Positions 1-9,181 of a stretch of DNA of 64,000 bases are shown here, in pieces. The notes below the pieces were generated by a model. It worked only from the letters and a program-made list of their open reading frames with translations. It was not told the DNA's origin and did not search any database. The translations under genes were made by a program, and so were the position numbers. Source of the DNA: Flavobacterium sp. J49. GTDB lineage: Bacteria; Bacteroidota; Bacteroidia; Flavobacteriales; Flavobacteriaceae. The stretch lies in assembly GCF_011742145.1 (NCBI RefSeq), contig NZ_JAAQQU010000104.1:205938-269937 (forward strand). Reading direction: 5' to 3'. Every line of letters starts with the position of its first letter. Position 1 is the stretch's first letter.

Positions 1-2
1 AA

Positions 3-1130
3 TTGATTGATTTTGGATTTAACCTACACGACTTCAACGTGGTCAATGACACCGTGAAATCTGGAGATACTTTCGGAAGTTTAATCGAAAAACAAAACCT
101 CAACGGCAACGAAGTGTATGACATTGTAGCCAAAGTAAAAGACACTTTTGACGTGCGCAGCATCCGAATCGGGAAGCCATACACCATTCTTCGCAGCAAA
201 AACAAAACCAACAAAATTCAGTATTTTATCTATCAACCTGATAGAATGAATTATTATATCATCGATTTTAGAGATTCGATTACGGCCCATAAAAAAACCA
301 GACCGTTAACCTTCAAAACAAGAACTATCGCAGGTGCTTTGAATGGTTCTTTGTCTGAAACTTTAGCCCAAGAAAATGTTGATCCGGCATTGGCTTCCAA
401 AATTGCCAAAATATACGCTTGGTCTATCGACTTTTTCAAACTGCAAAAAGGCGATAAATTTGGGTTGACCTTTACTGAACGTTACATCAACGATACCGTC
501 TATGATGGTGTCGACAGCTTGAAAGCTTCCTTTTTTGAATACAAAGGCAAAAAAATCTACGCCTTCCCTTTCTCGCCTAATGAAAATTCTAAAAAACAAG
601 AATACTACGACGAAGAAGGAAAAACACTGAAGAATTTCTTCCTGAAAGCACCGTTAAAATTTGTCAATATCACTTCCCGATATTCACGTAGCCGATTCCA
701 TCCGGTACAAAAAAGATGGAAAGCCCACAACGGAACCGATTATGCAGCACCAACCGGAACGCCAATCATGTCAACGGCAGCCGGCGTAGTAGAACAAGCA
801 GGTTATACCACCGGAAACGGAAATTTTGTTAAAGTAAAACACGACCGAACTTATTCTACCCAATACTTACACATGTCCAAAATTTTGGTGCGTCGCGGTC
901 AAAGAGTTACCCAAGGACAAGTCATTGGTAAAGTAGGAAGTACCGGTTTAGCTACCGGACCGCACGTGTGTTATCGCTTTTGGAAAAATGGGGTGCAAGT
1001 AGACGCATTGCGTTTAAAATTACCTACCTCAACACCTATGGATTCTAAATACAAACAGAAATTCTTAGAAGTCATTACTCCGCTCAAAAAAGTATTAGAC
1101 AGCACCGCCGAAGCCAAATTCAGAAAGTAA
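3..1130 (+). CDS. M23 family metallopeptidase, 5' end cut off by the window
   Basis: C-terminal 375 residues of a murein endopeptidase of the LytM/M23 type, which cleaves peptidoglycan cross-links in the periplasm. The reading frame is open at the window edge and the first codon is TTG, so the true start lies upstream. Residues 15-60 resemble an OapA/LysM-like linker (KSGDTFGSL). The peptidase domain spans about residues 220-345. The zinc motif HxxxD is HNGTD (H242, D246), the central His is in YLHMSK (H290), and the last motif reads GPHVCYR (H321, C323), so the usual HxH is HxC here. No clear terminator follows; pgi starts 95 bp downstream. The family call is secure, the exact substrate bond is not. 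Confidence 0.9.
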   Translation: MIDFGFNLHDFNVVNDTVKSGDTFGSLIEKQNLNGNEVYDIVAKVKDTFDVRSIRIGKPYTILRSKNKTNKIQYFIYQPDRMNYYIIDFRDSITAHKKTRPLTFKTRTIAGALNGSLSETLAQENVDPALASKIAKIYAWSIDFFKLQKGDKFGLTFTERYINDTVYDGVDSLKASFFEYKGKKIYAFPFSPNENSKKQEYYDEEGKTLKNFFLKAPLKFVNITSRYSRSRFHPVQKRWKAHNGTDYAAPTGTPIMSTAAGVVEQAGYTTGNGNFVKVKHDRTYSTQYLHMSKILVRRGQRVTQGQVIGKVGSTGLATGPHVCYRFWKNGVQVDALRLKLPTSTPMDSKYKQKFLEVITPLKKVLDSTAEAKFRK

Positions 1131-1190
1131 TTTCAATTTTTTTTGTTACTACAACGTTGGCGTAAAATATTCAGCCTTTTTTTACCAATC

Positions 1191-1198
1191 TATATTTG
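1191..1198 (+). promoter_or_regulatory. Candidate -7 box for pgi
   Basis: The sequence TATATTTG fits the Bacteroidota -7 consensus TAnnTTTG. A T-run lies about 8 bp upstream, but no TTTG is found at the ideal -33 spacing. It would place the transcription start about 20 nt before the pgi ATG at 1225. Confidence 0.45.
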
Positions 1199-1224
1199 TA
1201 AATTTGTCGTTCAAATGTAAAAGA

Positions 1225-2868
1225 ATGGCATTAGCACAAATAAATCCGACCAGCACTAACGCTTGGGAAAAATTGAACCAACATTACGCTCAAATGAAAA
1301 ACGTTTCCATGAAGGAAATGTTTGTCAATGACACTACAAGAGCAGAAAAATTCAGCATACAATGGAATGATTTTTTAGTCGATTATTCTAAAAACATCCT
1401 CAATCATGAGACTTTAACTTTGCTGCAGGATTTGGCCCAAGAAGCCAACTTGAAAGAAGCAATTTCCCAATATTTCAATGGAGATGCCATCAATCAAACC
1501 GAAAACAGAGCGGTGTTACATACCGCTTTGCGTTCGCCTGAAAGCGCTACTGTTTTAGTCGATGGTGACAATGTAATGCCGGAGATTTATGCCGTAAAAA
1601 ACAAAATAAAAGCATTCTCTAACGAAGTCATTTCGGGACAAAGAAAAGGATTTACAGGCAAAGCTTTTACCGATGTAGTTAACATTGGAATTGGCGGTTC
1701 AGACCTTGGTCCGGCGATGGTTGTTGAAGCTTTACAGTTTTATAAAAACCATTTAACTGTTCATTTTGTATCCAATGTGGATGGCGATCACGTGAACGAA
1801 GTCATTAAAAAACTAAATCCCGAAACGACGCTTTTTGTCATTGCTTCCAAAACGTTTACCACTCAAGAAACCCTTTCCAACGCTGAAACAATTCGCGCTT
1901 GGTTTTTGAAATCTGCCAAGCAGGAAGATGTGGCCAAACATTTCGTAGCGGTTTCTACCAATATTCAAAAAGTGACCGAATTTGGCATCAATCCCAACAA
2001 TATTTTCCCAATGTGGGATTGGGTTGGCGGTCGATTTTCGCTTTGGAGTGCAGTGGGTTTATCCATCAGTTTAGCGGTTGGCTTCGACAATTTTGACGAT
2101 TTACTGAAAGGTGCAAACGAAATGGACACCCATTTTAAAACTGAATCTTTCGACAAAAATATCCCTGTAGTTTTAGCTTTATTAAGCATTTGGTACAATA
2201 ACTTTTTCGGTGCCGAAAGCGAAGCTTTGATTCCGTACACACAGTATTTACAAAAGTTAGCGCCTTACTTGCAACAAGGCATTATGGAAAGCAACGGAAA
2301 AAGTGTAGGTCGCGACGGAAAACCGGTTAATTACCAAACCGGAACGATTATTTGGGGCGAACCGGGAACAAATTCTCAACACGCTTTTTTCCAATTGATT
2401 CACCAAGGAACCAAGTTGATTCCGACGGATTTTATTGGTTTTGTTAAACCTCTGTACGGCAATCAAGACCATCACGATAAATTGATGTCAAACTTTTTTG
2501 CCCAAACCGAAGCTTTACTCAATGGTAAAACCGAAGTTCAAGTCAAAGCTGAATTTGAAAAACAAAACATAACCGGAGCAAAAGCTGATTATCTTTTACC
2601 GTTCAAAGTGTTTACCGGTAACAAGCCAACGAATACCCTTTTGATTGAAAAATTAACCCCAAAATCATTGGGTTCATTAGTGGCTTTATACGAACACAAA
2701 ATCTTTGTACAAGGGGTGATTTGGAATATTTTCAGTTATGACCAATGGGGTGTTGAACTCGGAAAACAACTGGCCAATTCTATTTTGGAAGAAATCCATT
2801 CCGGCGAGGTGAAAAGCCATGACAGTTCAACCCAATTTTTACTTAAGCATTTTTTAAAAAACAAATAG
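1225..2868 (+). CDS. pgi: Glucose-6-phosphate isomerase
   Basis: Cytoplasmic enzyme that interconverts glucose 6-phosphate and fructose 6-phosphate in glycolysis and gluconeogenesis. The 547-residue product has the usual length of long-form bacterial Pgi. Visible signatures are [13 protein letters not shown] (sugar-phosphate loop), [24 protein letters not shown] with the catalytic Glu, [13 protein letters not shown] with the catalytic His, and the C-terminal [13 protein letters not shown] lysine motif. I chose ATG 1225 (MALAQINPT) over an upstream TTG at 1204 because it gives the family's normal N-terminus. The gene stands alone, with its own candidate promoter just upstream. Confidence 0.97.
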   Translation: MALAQINPTSTNAWEKLNQHYAQMKNVSMKEMFVNDTTRAEKFSIQWNDFLVDYSKNILNHETLTLLQDLAQEANLKEAISQYFNGDAINQTENRAVLHTALRSPESATVLVDGDNVMPEIYAVKNKIKAFSNEVISGQRKGFTGKAFTDVVNIGIGGSDLGPAMVVEALQFYKNHLTVHFVSNVDGDHVNEVIKKLNPETTLFVIASKTFTTQETLSNAETIRAWFLKSAKQEDVAKHFVAVSTNIQKVTEFGINPNNIFPMWDWVGGRFSLWSAVGLSISLAVGFDNFDDLLKGANEMDTHFKTESFDKNIPVVLALLSIWYNNFFGAESEALIPYTQYLQKLAPYLQQGIMESNGKSVGRDGKPVNYQTGTIIWGEPGTNSQHAFFQLIHQGTKLIPTDFIGFVKPLYGNQDHHDKLMSNFFAQTEALLNGKTEVQVKAEFEKQNITGAKADYLLPFKVFTGNKPTNTLLIEKLTPKSLGSLVALYEHKIFVQGVIWNIFSYDQWGVELGKQLANSILEEIHSGEVKSHDSSTQFLLKHFLKNK

Positions 2869-2923
2869 TCTAAACAGAACCTAAAACCTCGCTAAATAGT
2901 GCCGTTTTTTTATCTCTTTTCTC

Positions 2924-2931
2924 TATATTTG
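2924..2931 (+). promoter_or_regulatory. Candidate -7 box for the small membrane protein
   Basis: TATATTTG, a perfect TAnnTTTG match, lies 19 bp before the ATG at 2951 and follows a T-run at 2904-2911. No well-spaced TTTG is seen. Confidence 0.4.
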
Positions 2932-2950
2932 TTATTCTAAAAACAAAACT

Positions 2951-3397
2951 ATGTACCACTTCATTCAAAAATTCCACTCAGGTTGGGCCTATTTAGCCCT
3001 TTTATTATTAGTTTTCGCCGTTGTTAATTCGTTTATGGGGATGTCCTCCAAAAGAGAGTTTACCGGCAAAGATCGAAAAATTGCCTTGTTTGGTTTGATT
3101 GCAACTCATATACAATTAGTAGTCGGATTGATTCTTTATTTTGTTTCTGATAAAGGCTTTGTGAAAATTGGCGAATTAGGAATGGGAGCAATTATGAAAA
3201 ATGATGGTTTACGACAAATCGTTATTGAACATCCTTTCACAAATATAGTTGCAATTGTTCTGATTACCATTGGTTGGTCAAAACATAAAAAGAAAGAAAC
3301 TAACACAGGGAAATTCAAATCTATTGGGATTTTTTATATCATCGGACTGATTCTGTTGTTAGCTATGATTCCTTGGTCAACTTGGTTAAACAAATAA
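2951..3397 (+). CDS. Small four-helix membrane protein, cytochrome B-like annotation in relatives
   Basis: A 148-residue integral membrane protein with about four hydrophobic helices (near residues 12-30, 45-65, 95-112 and 125-145). His residues at the N-terminus (MYHFIQKFHSGW) and in the second helix (ATHIQLVVGLILYF) are the kind of positions that bind haem in small cytochrome-like proteins. Flavobacterial homologues are often labelled cytochrome B, and I rely on memory for that. Function is unproven. It is monocistronic: the TATATTTG box lies upstream and a strong terminator follows. Confidence 0.7.
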   Translation: MYHFIQKFHSGWAYLALLLLVFAVVNSFMGMSSKREFTGKDRKIALFGLIATHIQLVVGLILYFVSDKGFVKIGELGMGAIMKNDGLRQIVIEHPFTNIVAIVLITIGWSKHKKKETNTGKFKSIGIFYIIGLILLLAMIPWSTWLNK

Positions 3398-3402
3398 AAT
3401 TT

Positions 3403-3425
3403 AAGTCCTGAAAAGGACTTTTTTT
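3403..3425 (+). terminator. Intrinsic terminator
   Basis: AAGTCCT and AGGACTT form a 7-bp stem around a GAAA loop, followed by an uninterrupted T-run. It ends the transcript of the small membrane protein gene. Confidence 0.85.
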
Positions 3426-3474
3426 ATCAAGGTACGGTTTTTGCAAAACCCTTTTACTAACTAAAAAGTTCCTT

Positions 3475-4020
3475 ATGAATACCAAAATAGCCATTCTCCT
3501 TTTCTCTATAATCACTTCTGTCTTTGCCTTCAATGTTTCGGTTAAAAATCCGCAACAGAAAGAAAAACCACAAGAAAAGCCCAAAGAAAAAGGAACTACC
3601 GTTAAAGACGACAAAGACAAAATCAAAGTAGTTGCCGATACTTTAAAAAGCAGATCCGCTGTCGATTTTCAAGAAACCGACACACTGCAAATCGATCCCA
3701 ATTCAAAGCTTAAAATTTACAAAAAAAACGCTCACGCTTCCTATTACCACAATAAATTCAACGGTAGAAGAACGGCCAGCGGAAAACGATTTGACAATAA
3801 CAAATACACCGCAGCGCACAAAAAACTTCCTTTTGGAACTATCGTGAAAGTAACCAATGAAGCCAATGGAAAATCAGTTGTGGTAGAAATTACCGATCGC
3901 GGTCCTTTTTCGAAAGTGCGAGAAATTGACTTAAGCCGAAGAGCCTTTATGGACATCGCTTCCAATAAAAACTCTGGTTCAGTAATTGTAAAAATAGAGG
4001 TGGTAGAAGAGAGAAAATAA
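3475..4020 (+). CDS. RlpA-like double-psi beta-barrel protein (septal ring lytic transglycosylase family)
   Basis: Secreted 181-residue protein. Residues 1-19 form a signal peptide. A charged, Lys/Pro/Gln/Glu-rich linker follows to about residue 75. The RlpA-type double-psi barrel covers about residues 85-181: ASYYHNKFNGRRTASGKRF, the FGTIVKVTN strand, and the hallmark ITDRGPFSKVREIDLSRRAF. RlpA proteins cleave denuded glycan strands at the septum, and the conserved Asp of TDRGPF is present. No SPOR domain is seen, so septal targeting would have to come from elsewhere. The stop codon directly abuts the stop of the convergent CYTH gene. Confidence 0.88.
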   Translation: MNTKIAILLFSIITSVFAFNVSVKNPQQKEKPQEKPKEKGTTVKDDKDKIKVVADTLKSRSAVDFQETDTLQIDPNSKLKIYKKNAHASYYHNKFNGRRTASGKRFDNNKYTAAHKKLPFGTIVKVTNEANGKSVVVEITDRGPFSKVREIDLSRRAFMDIASNKNSGSVIVKIEVVEERK

Positions 4021-4488
4021 TTACCAGCTCGCAAAAGGTTTTTTACTCAAATAAGCATTGTAATAACGCTCGTCATTGGTCACTTCTTGACCCAGCCAAT
4101 GTGGCTTTTCGAAAGTTTCATGTTCTGATTCCAACTCGATTTCGGCCATAATCAAACCTTTATTTGCTCCGTGAAATACGTCAACTTCATAAACGTGCTT
4201 TCCTACTTTGATTTCGTAGCGAATTTTGTCAATCGTACCGCTTTCGCAAATTGATAAAAGTGTTTCTGCGTCTATCACGCTTATTTCCCTTTCCCATTCC
4301 AAACGCGTCGTTCCGTTGGCGTTGCTTTTCCCTTTGATCGTAATAAACCCTTTGTCGCCTTTGATTCTGATGCGAACGGTTCTGTCGGGATTGGAACTCA
4401 AATAGGCTTGCACGATTCTTTTCTGACTAAAAGCTTCGCTGATAAAATCATTCGAAAGGACTAAAAACTTACGCTCTATTTCAACCAT
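4021..4488 (-). CDS. CYTH domain protein (triphosphate tunnel metalloenzyme)
   Basis: A 155-residue single-domain CYTH protein. The N-terminal signature EIERKFLV matches the ExExK motif that coordinates metal-bound triphosphate in the tunnel. Further charged strands typical of the fold are RTVRIRIKGDKGFITIKG, RLEWEREI, YEVDVFHGANKGLIMAEIELESE. Known members hydrolyse inorganic triphosphate or thiamine triphosphate, or make cAMP. The short bacterial form is most often a triphosphatase, so a cyclase label would be unsafe. It is divergent from the Gcr-like gene and convergent with the RlpA-like gene. Confidence 0.88.
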   Translation of the reverse strand: MVEIERKFLVLSNDFISEAFSQKRIVQAYLSSNPDRTVRIRIKGDKGFITIKGKSNANGTTRLEWEREISVIDAETLLSICESGTIDKIRYEIKVGKHVYEVDVFHGANKGLIMAEIELESEHETFEKPHWLGQEVTNDERYYNAYLSKKPFASW

Positions 4489-4579
4489 TTTTTCTTTTGA
4501 TATTTAGGAGCAAGTTAATAAATATATGACTTTGAAATTGTATTTTTACGATTATCTTAATTGTTACAACCTTTTGCCG

Positions 4580-6607
4580 ATGAAATTTTACCGCCACAAG
4601 AAAAGTATTGATTCTATTGAAAGTCTATTCGATTTGTACTTCGATACAGATGGTTATCGGTCAAATGATGTATTGCTTTTCTTGGTAGATTTGGTTAATT
4701 TTTTTCGCCCTAATAATCCAAAATCAGATGCTGTTGTTTCCATTGAAACCTTATTGCAATTCTTGCGTGATAATCCTCAGCATAAAATAGCGCTAAAAAA
4801 CTATTTAACAAATATCCTTCGACATAGAAAATTCAGTCGGATGTTGTCTGACACGGGAATATTGAGAGATTCCGACTTTACTTACGAAGTAAAAAAACGT
4901 CTCTTTGCCAAAATTTTACCCTTTCAGCCCGAAAAAGACACTTTAGAATTTGTCTTGAATCAAGTCTTTTTTAAAAGCTCTGACCCTATTTGGATCGCCA
5001 GAATTCCATTTGAAGAACTCCAAAAACTGTTTGATGTTTTAGCCTTAAACACCATTTACGGTACGGCTAAAGAACAATCTGTATTGTCTGAAGTGTTGAA
5101 TGCCATGGGCCTAATTTCACAAAGAATGAGTGGTCGCGCCATGGAAACCGATGTCATCAAAATGGTGCCTGAATACGACGATTTGGAAAGTCCGTTTGTG
5201 GCTTTTGAGAACGAGCTTAATTCTATTTTGGCCAAAATCAGAAACGGTGAAAATCATTTTATTACTTCTGAAGATTTGAATTACAAACAATTGATGCTTC
5301 TTCACAAACAGTGTGAAGATTATGTTGATAAAGCCTTTGGCAACAGTTCCAAATTTGGAATCTCTTTGAAAGTAAATCAAAGTTTGCTCCGCATTCGCCA
5401 ACAATTACACCGGATGAAAGTCCTGATTTCGACTTTAGTCGTTAACAAAATCTCGGATAAGAAAACCAATTCCATCTTATTGTTATTGCGGTTGATTAAA
5501 TACAATTGTCAAAAAAACAATGTGCGCCAATTGATCAACGAAAGTACCCAATTGATTTCCTATGAAATCACTCAGCATACCGCTAGAACCGGGGAAAACT
5601 ACATCACCGAAAGCCGATCCGAATATTTTGCCATGCTCAAAGCGGCGGTTGGCGGCGGATTTATCGTGGGGATTTTGTGTATCCTCAAATTGTTACTTTC
5701 TAAGATGGAAACGAGCGGTTTTGGTCATGCTTTTTATTACAGTTTGAATTATTCTTTGGGTTTTATTGCCATTTACTTGATGGGATATACTTTGGCTACC
5801 AAACAACCGGCTATGACGGCAGCCACTTTGACAAAGGCTTTGGAAAGCGGGATGAAAAAACAATCCAAAAACGAAAACAAACACAGTTCCTTTGCCCATC
5901 TCTTCGCCAGATTATTTCGTTCGCAATTCATTGCGTTTGTAGGTAATGTTTTTATGGCTTTTCCGGTTTCGATGTTGGGTATTTGGTTGATTGATTACTT
6001 TTTTGACTACAATATTGCTTTTGAAAAGTCCTCAAAACTACTGTTTGATTTGTCGCCAATACATTCTGCAGCTTTGTTTCATGCAGCCATTGCGGGTGTA
6101 TTTTTATTCTTATCCGGAATTATATCGGGTAATGTTTCCAATAGAAACAAACACAACCAAGTGTATTATCGCATCAAAGAACATCCGGTCTTAAAACAAA
6201 ACTTAGGAATAGTCAGAACCAATGCTATTGCCAAATGGTTTGAAAACCATTGGCCAGGTGTCGTATCCAATGGTTGGTTTGGTGTTTTTTTAGGCAGCAC
6301 GGCTTCGCTCGGTATTTTCCTCGGATTGAATATTGACATTCGCCACATTACTTTTGCCAGCGGAAATTTTGCTTTGGGCTTGTATGGCGCCAATTTCTTT
6401 GTCGATTTATCCACCATAATTTGGGGAATTATCGGAATAGGTCTGATTGGATTTGTTAATTTCATGGTCAGTTTTTCTTTGTCTCTGGGCTTGGCATTCC
6501 GTTCTCGAAACATTCCGCTCTCTGAATTGCGTTTTTTATTCAGTTCAACTTGGGCTTATTTTAAAAGCCGTCCTGCTGCATTTTTCTTTCCGGTAAAAGA
6601 CAAATAA
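4580..6607 (+). CDS. Gcr-like 'site-specific recombinase' family membrane protein
   Basis: A 675-residue protein from ATG 4580 (MKFYRHKKSID); an in-frame ATG at 4526 would add 18 atypical residues. The first 350 residues are soluble and helical. From about residue 350 to the end there are several hydrophobic segments (GGGFIVGILCILKLLL, SLGFIAIYLMGYTLA, FVGNVFMAFPVSMLGIWL, AALFHAAIAGVFLFLSG, GIIGIGLIGFVNFMVSF). This layout resembles the family named after gonococcal Gcr and annotated site-specific recombinase. I see no tyrosine- or serine-recombinase catalytic set, so the name is doubtful. It ends 1 bp before the dinB start and is probably cotranscribed with dinB. Confidence 0.6.
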   Translation: MKFYRHKKSIDSIESLFDLYFDTDGYRSNDVLLFLVDLVNFFRPNNPKSDAVVSIETLLQFLRDNPQHKIALKNYLTNILRHRKFSRMLSDTGILRDSDFTYEVKKRLFAKILPFQPEKDTLEFVLNQVFFKSSDPIWIARIPFEELQKLFDVLALNTIYGTAKEQSVLSEVLNAMGLISQRMSGRAMETDVIKMVPEYDDLESPFVAFENELNSILAKIRNGENHFITSEDLNYKQLMLLHKQCEDYVDKAFGNSSKFGISLKVNQSLLRIRQQLHRMKVLISTLVVNKISDKKTNSILLLLRLIKYNCQKNNVRQLINESTQLISYEITQHTARTGENYITESRSEYFAMLKAAVGGGFIVGILCILKLLLSKMETSGFGHAFYYSLNYSLGFIAIYLMGYTLATKQPAMTAATLTKALESGMKKQSKNENKHSSFAHLFARLFRSQFIAFVGNVFMAFPVSMLGIWLIDYFFDYNIAFEKSSKLLFDLSPIHSAALFHAAIAGVFLFLSGIISGNVSNRNKHNQVYYRIKEHPVLKQNLGIVRTNAIAKWFENHWPGVVSNGWFGVFLGSTASLGIFLGLNIDIRHITFASGNFALGLYGANFFVDLSTIIWGIIGIGLIGFVNFMVSFSLSLGLAFRSRNIPLSELRFLFSSTWAYFKSRPAAFFFPVKDK

Positions 6608-6608
6608 A

Positions 6609-7691
6609 ATGGAACCTGAAGTGACTTATCGAAAAATCATTCACATCGATATGGATGCTTTCTATGCTTCAGTAGAGCAAATGGACAATCCTGAACTTAA
6701 GGGGAAACCCTTAGCGGTTGGAGGAAGTGAGGTGCGCGGTGTGGTTTCGGCGGCAAGTTATGAGGCGCGGAAATTTGGCGTTCGTTCCGCCATGAGTGGC
6801 ATTCAAGCCAAACGAAATTGTCCCGATTTGATTTTTGTTCGCCCCAGATTTGACCGTTACAAAGAAATCTCCAAACAAATCCGAAAGATATTTCACGAAT
6901 ATACTGACTTGGTTGAACCATTGTCGTTAGATGAGGCCTATTTGGATGTCACCCAAAACAAAAAAGGGAATCCTAGTGCGTCACTCATTGCGCAAGAAAT
7001 CAGAAAACGCATTTTTGAAGAAGTAGGTTTAACCGCTTCCGCCGGTATTTCGGTGAATAAATTTGTGGCCAAAATTGCGAGCGATTACAATAAACCCAAC
7101 GGTCAAAAAACTGTCAATCCTGAGGAAGTGGAAAGTTTTTTGGAAAATCTAGACATCAAAAAATTCTACGGCATTGGCAAAGTCACTACGGATAAAATGT
7201 ATCATTTAGGGATTTTTACCGGAAAAGATTTGAAATCAAAATCAAAAGAATTTCTCGAAGAGCATTTCAGCAAAAGCGGCTTGCATTTTTACAACATCGT
7301 TCGCGGCATTCACAACAGTGCGGTAAAACCCAATCGCATTGCCAAATCGGTAGCTGCCGAACACACTTTTAACGAAAACCTGACTTCGGAAATTTTTATG
7401 GTGGAAAAGTTGGAACGCATCGCCGGTGAACTAGAAAATCGATTAAAGAAATACAATATCTCAGGGAAAACCGTAACACTCAAAATCAAATACAGCGATT
7501 TTACGACCCAAACACGTAGTAAGACTTTGCCTTACTTTATTTCGGACAAAGGATTGCTCTTAGAGACGGCAAAAGAGCTTTTATTTCAAGAACGGATGAA
7601 AGAATCGGTGCGATTGCTTGGGATTTCTTTGAACAACTTAAATACGGAGATTAAAAAGACGGTTGTGGTGCAGTTGAAGTTTGATTTTTAA
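6609..7691 (+). CDS. dinB: DNA polymerase IV (Y family)
   Basis: Error-prone translesion polymerase, 360 residues. Palm motifs are HIDMDAFYASVEQ near residue 13 and PLSLDEAYLDVT near residue 103, which supply the three catalytic carboxylates. The finger motif AASYEARKFGVRSAM, the helix-hairpin-helix stretch KKFYGIGKVTTDKMY and a little-finger domain (about residues 240-350) are present. The C-terminus is QLKFDF; a classical QLxLF clamp motif is not obvious, but the QLKFDF tail could serve. It follows the Gcr-like gene by 1 bp and overlaps the convergent XRE gene by 4 bp. No LexA-type box was recognised upstream. Confidence 0.95.
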   Translation: MEPEVTYRKIIHIDMDAFYASVEQMDNPELKGKPLAVGGSEVRGVVSAASYEARKFGVRSAMSGIQAKRNCPDLIFVRPRFDRYKEISKQIRKIFHEYTDLVEPLSLDEAYLDVTQNKKGNPSASLIAQEIRKRIFEEVGLTASAGISVNKFVAKIASDYNKPNGQKTVNPEEVESFLENLDIKKFYGIGKVTTDKMYHLGIFTGKDLKSKSKEFLEEHFSKSGLHFYNIVRGIHNSAVKPNRIAKSVAAEHTFNENLTSEIFMVEKLERIAGELENRLKKYNISGKTVTLKIKYSDFTTQTRSKTLPYFISDKGLLLETAKELLFQERMKESVRLLGISLNNLNTEIKKTVVVQLKFDF

Positions 7692-7903
7692 GCCGCTTTG
7701 TACTCTTTTATCAACTCATCCACATTCAAATCCAACAACCTTGCAATTTTAAAAAGAACCGAAACACTTAACTCAACTTTACCATTTTCAATTTTATTAT
7801 AATTGGCTTGTTTCATTTGTAAAACACTGGCAACATAGTCTTGGGAGTAATTTAACAGCTGGCGTTTACTGCGGATTTTGGATAAGATTTTATCGGTATT
7901 CAT
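7688..7903 (-). CDS. Small XRE-type helix-turn-helix regulator
   Basis: A 71-residue one-domain DNA-binding protein. I start it at MNTDKILSK (ATG complement at 7901-7903). An earlier in-frame Met would add 42 residues of low-complexity, Phe/Lys/Cys-rich sequence unlike any HTH protein. The fold runs from QLLNYSQDYVASVLQMKQANYNKIENGKVELSVSVL to the end, the classical Cro/CI five-helix arrangement with the recognition helix at MKQANYNKIE. No toxin partner or phage gene is adjacent, so its target is unknown. Its stop overlaps dinB's stop region by 4 bp. Confidence 0.82.
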   Translation of the reverse strand: MNTDKILSKIRSKRQLLNYSQDYVASVLQMKQANYNKIENGKVELSVSVLFKIARLLDLNVDELIKEYKAA

Positions 7904-8165
7904 TTTCAAAAAAAGAATTAGGCAAATTACTTTGCGATTATTAATGAGACTTTTTTTGTGGCATTTGTAGAACGAAAATAGCAAAAAAAAAAAACATTTC
8001 CTACAATTAATTTGAAAAACTTTATTCATTTAAAGAATAATTTTGTAGCTATATTATTATGCCCTTTAAAAAAAATTAGTTCAATTTTACCACAACAAAA
8101 ACTTCTGCAGAAATAACTTTTGTTGCGAATTGTAAAAATTTTATTAAATTTAAAACGAATTAAAA

Positions 8166-8414
8166 ATGAAAAAATTATTTTTTAGTGCCGTGGCACTAGT
8201 TGCTTTTAGCAGTGTTTCGATGGCGAATACCGTTGAAAAAGAAACAGAGAGTTTAAAAATAGTTGTAAGTACTGTTTGTGATTCAATTGCATATGACACA
8301 TATCACACTTGGTACGGCAATGGCTTTTCAGATGAAGTTGCTAGAGAAAAAGCTAAACAAGCTAAAGCTGATTGCGAAAAAGAATTAGCTAAACCAAAAT
8401 TAGGTTTTGAGTAG
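8166..8414 (+). CDS. Small secreted protein of unknown function
   Basis: An 82-residue ORF with a clear signal peptide (MKKLFFSAVALVAFSSVSMA, cleavage after about residue 20). The mature part is about 60 residues with two Cys (VSTVCDSIAY and KADCEKEL) that could form one disulfide, and a Lys/Ala/Glu-rich helix at the C-terminus (VAREKAKQAKADCEKEL). No family recognised. A large hairpin follows at 8433-8474. It stands 84 bp before the GLPGLI gene, so a link to that pair is possible but unproven. Confidence 0.7.
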   Translation: MKKLFFSAVALVAFSSVSMANTVEKETESLKIVVSTVCDSIAYDTYHTWYGNGFSDEVAREKAKQAKADCEKELAKPKLGFE

Positions 8415-8418
8415 TATC

Positions 8419-8474
8419 TTATAATTAATTATAAACTAAATTTCTAGATAATTATTCGTCTAGAAATTTAGTTT
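8419..8474. terminator. Palindrome followed by a 16-bp hairpin, probable bidirectional terminator
   Basis: A perfect 16-bp palindrome at 8419-8434 (TTATAATTAATTATAA) runs into a perfect 16-bp inverted repeat (8433-8448 with 8459-8474, 10-nt loop) whose arms read AAACTAAATTTCTAGA and its complement. The T-run after it is only 4 nt. It probably ends the small secreted protein transcript. Confidence 0.55.
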
Positions 8475-8498
8475 TAAATATTAAATCAAAAGTTTAAA

Positions 8499-9176
8499 AT
8501 GAAACGAATATACACAATGTTGTTATTTTTGTTAATCACAAAAATGAATGCTCAAATGTTTAATGGTTCAGTAATATACTCCATAAAAGTGGGAACAGAT
8601 GATTTATTTGAAAAATTAGATAAAAATTTAAGAGAAAGCTACATTAAAGACAAGGAAAGTGAAGTATATACTCTAAACTTTGATGCTAATAAATCTATTT
8701 TTAAATATGATGGAGGAATTTCTATTGAAGGTTATAATAAATCCTCTAAATTATATTTTAAAGAAAAAGATTCAACCTATTCATTACGACCGGAAAACGA
8801 TCCAGATTTTGGTAAAATAATTATCCTTGAAGACAAAAACACTAAATGGGAGCTGATTAATGAAACTAAGATAATTGATGGTTACTTATGTTATAAAGCA
8901 ACTTCTCAATTAATTAGAAAAAATGGAGAGAACACATTTAAATTCCCAATAATAGCGTGGTATTGCCCAAAAATACCAATCCCTTTTGGCCCTCTGGGGT
9001 ATGGTAATTTACCTGGATTAATTTTAGAATTACAAGAGAGGAATGTTCTTTATGGCGCAAAAGAGATAAAATTCAACCTTGAAAAACCTGAATCAATTGT
9101 AAAACCATCGGAAGGTGTTAGGATTAAACAAGAAGAGCTAAATAAGAAAATAGCTGAAATGTTTAAAAGAAAATAA
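8499..9176 (+). CDS. GLPGLI family secreted protein
   Basis: A 225-residue exported protein with a signal peptide (MKRIYTMLLFLLITKMNAQ). The family signature appears as GYGNLPGLILEL near residue 170, close to the namesake GLPGLI. WYCPKIPIPFGP just before it is also typical: these proteins usually carry a W-[FY]-[TC]-x-x-[IL]-P stretch. Function of the family is unknown. Members are repeatedly found beside SusC-like outer-membrane barrel genes, and here such a gene starts 5 bp after the stop, so the two are almost certainly one operon. Confidence 0.9.
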   Translation: MKRIYTMLLFLLITKMNAQMFNGSVIYSIKVGTDDLFEKLDKNLRESYIKDKESEVYTLNFDANKSIFKYDGGISIEGYNKSSKLYFKEKDSTYSLRPENDPDFGKIIILEDKNTKWELINETKIIDGYLCYKATSQLIRKNGENTFKFPIIAWYCPKIPIPFGPLGYGNLPGLILELQERNVLYGAKEIKFNLEKPESIVKPSEGVRIKQEELNKKIAEMFKRK

Positions 9177-9181
9177 TTTAA

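Noticed and set aside
3..5. TTG at the window edge as the true start of the M23 gene
   Set aside because: The frame is open to the edge and the protein begins mid-domain, so it is a truncated gene.
1204..1206. TTG start for pgi
   Set aside because: ATG at 1225 gives the usual family N-terminus and a sensible leader after the -7 box.
6697..6921. Minus-strand ORFs within dinB
   Set aside because: Shadow frames of a gene whose catalytic motifs are clear.
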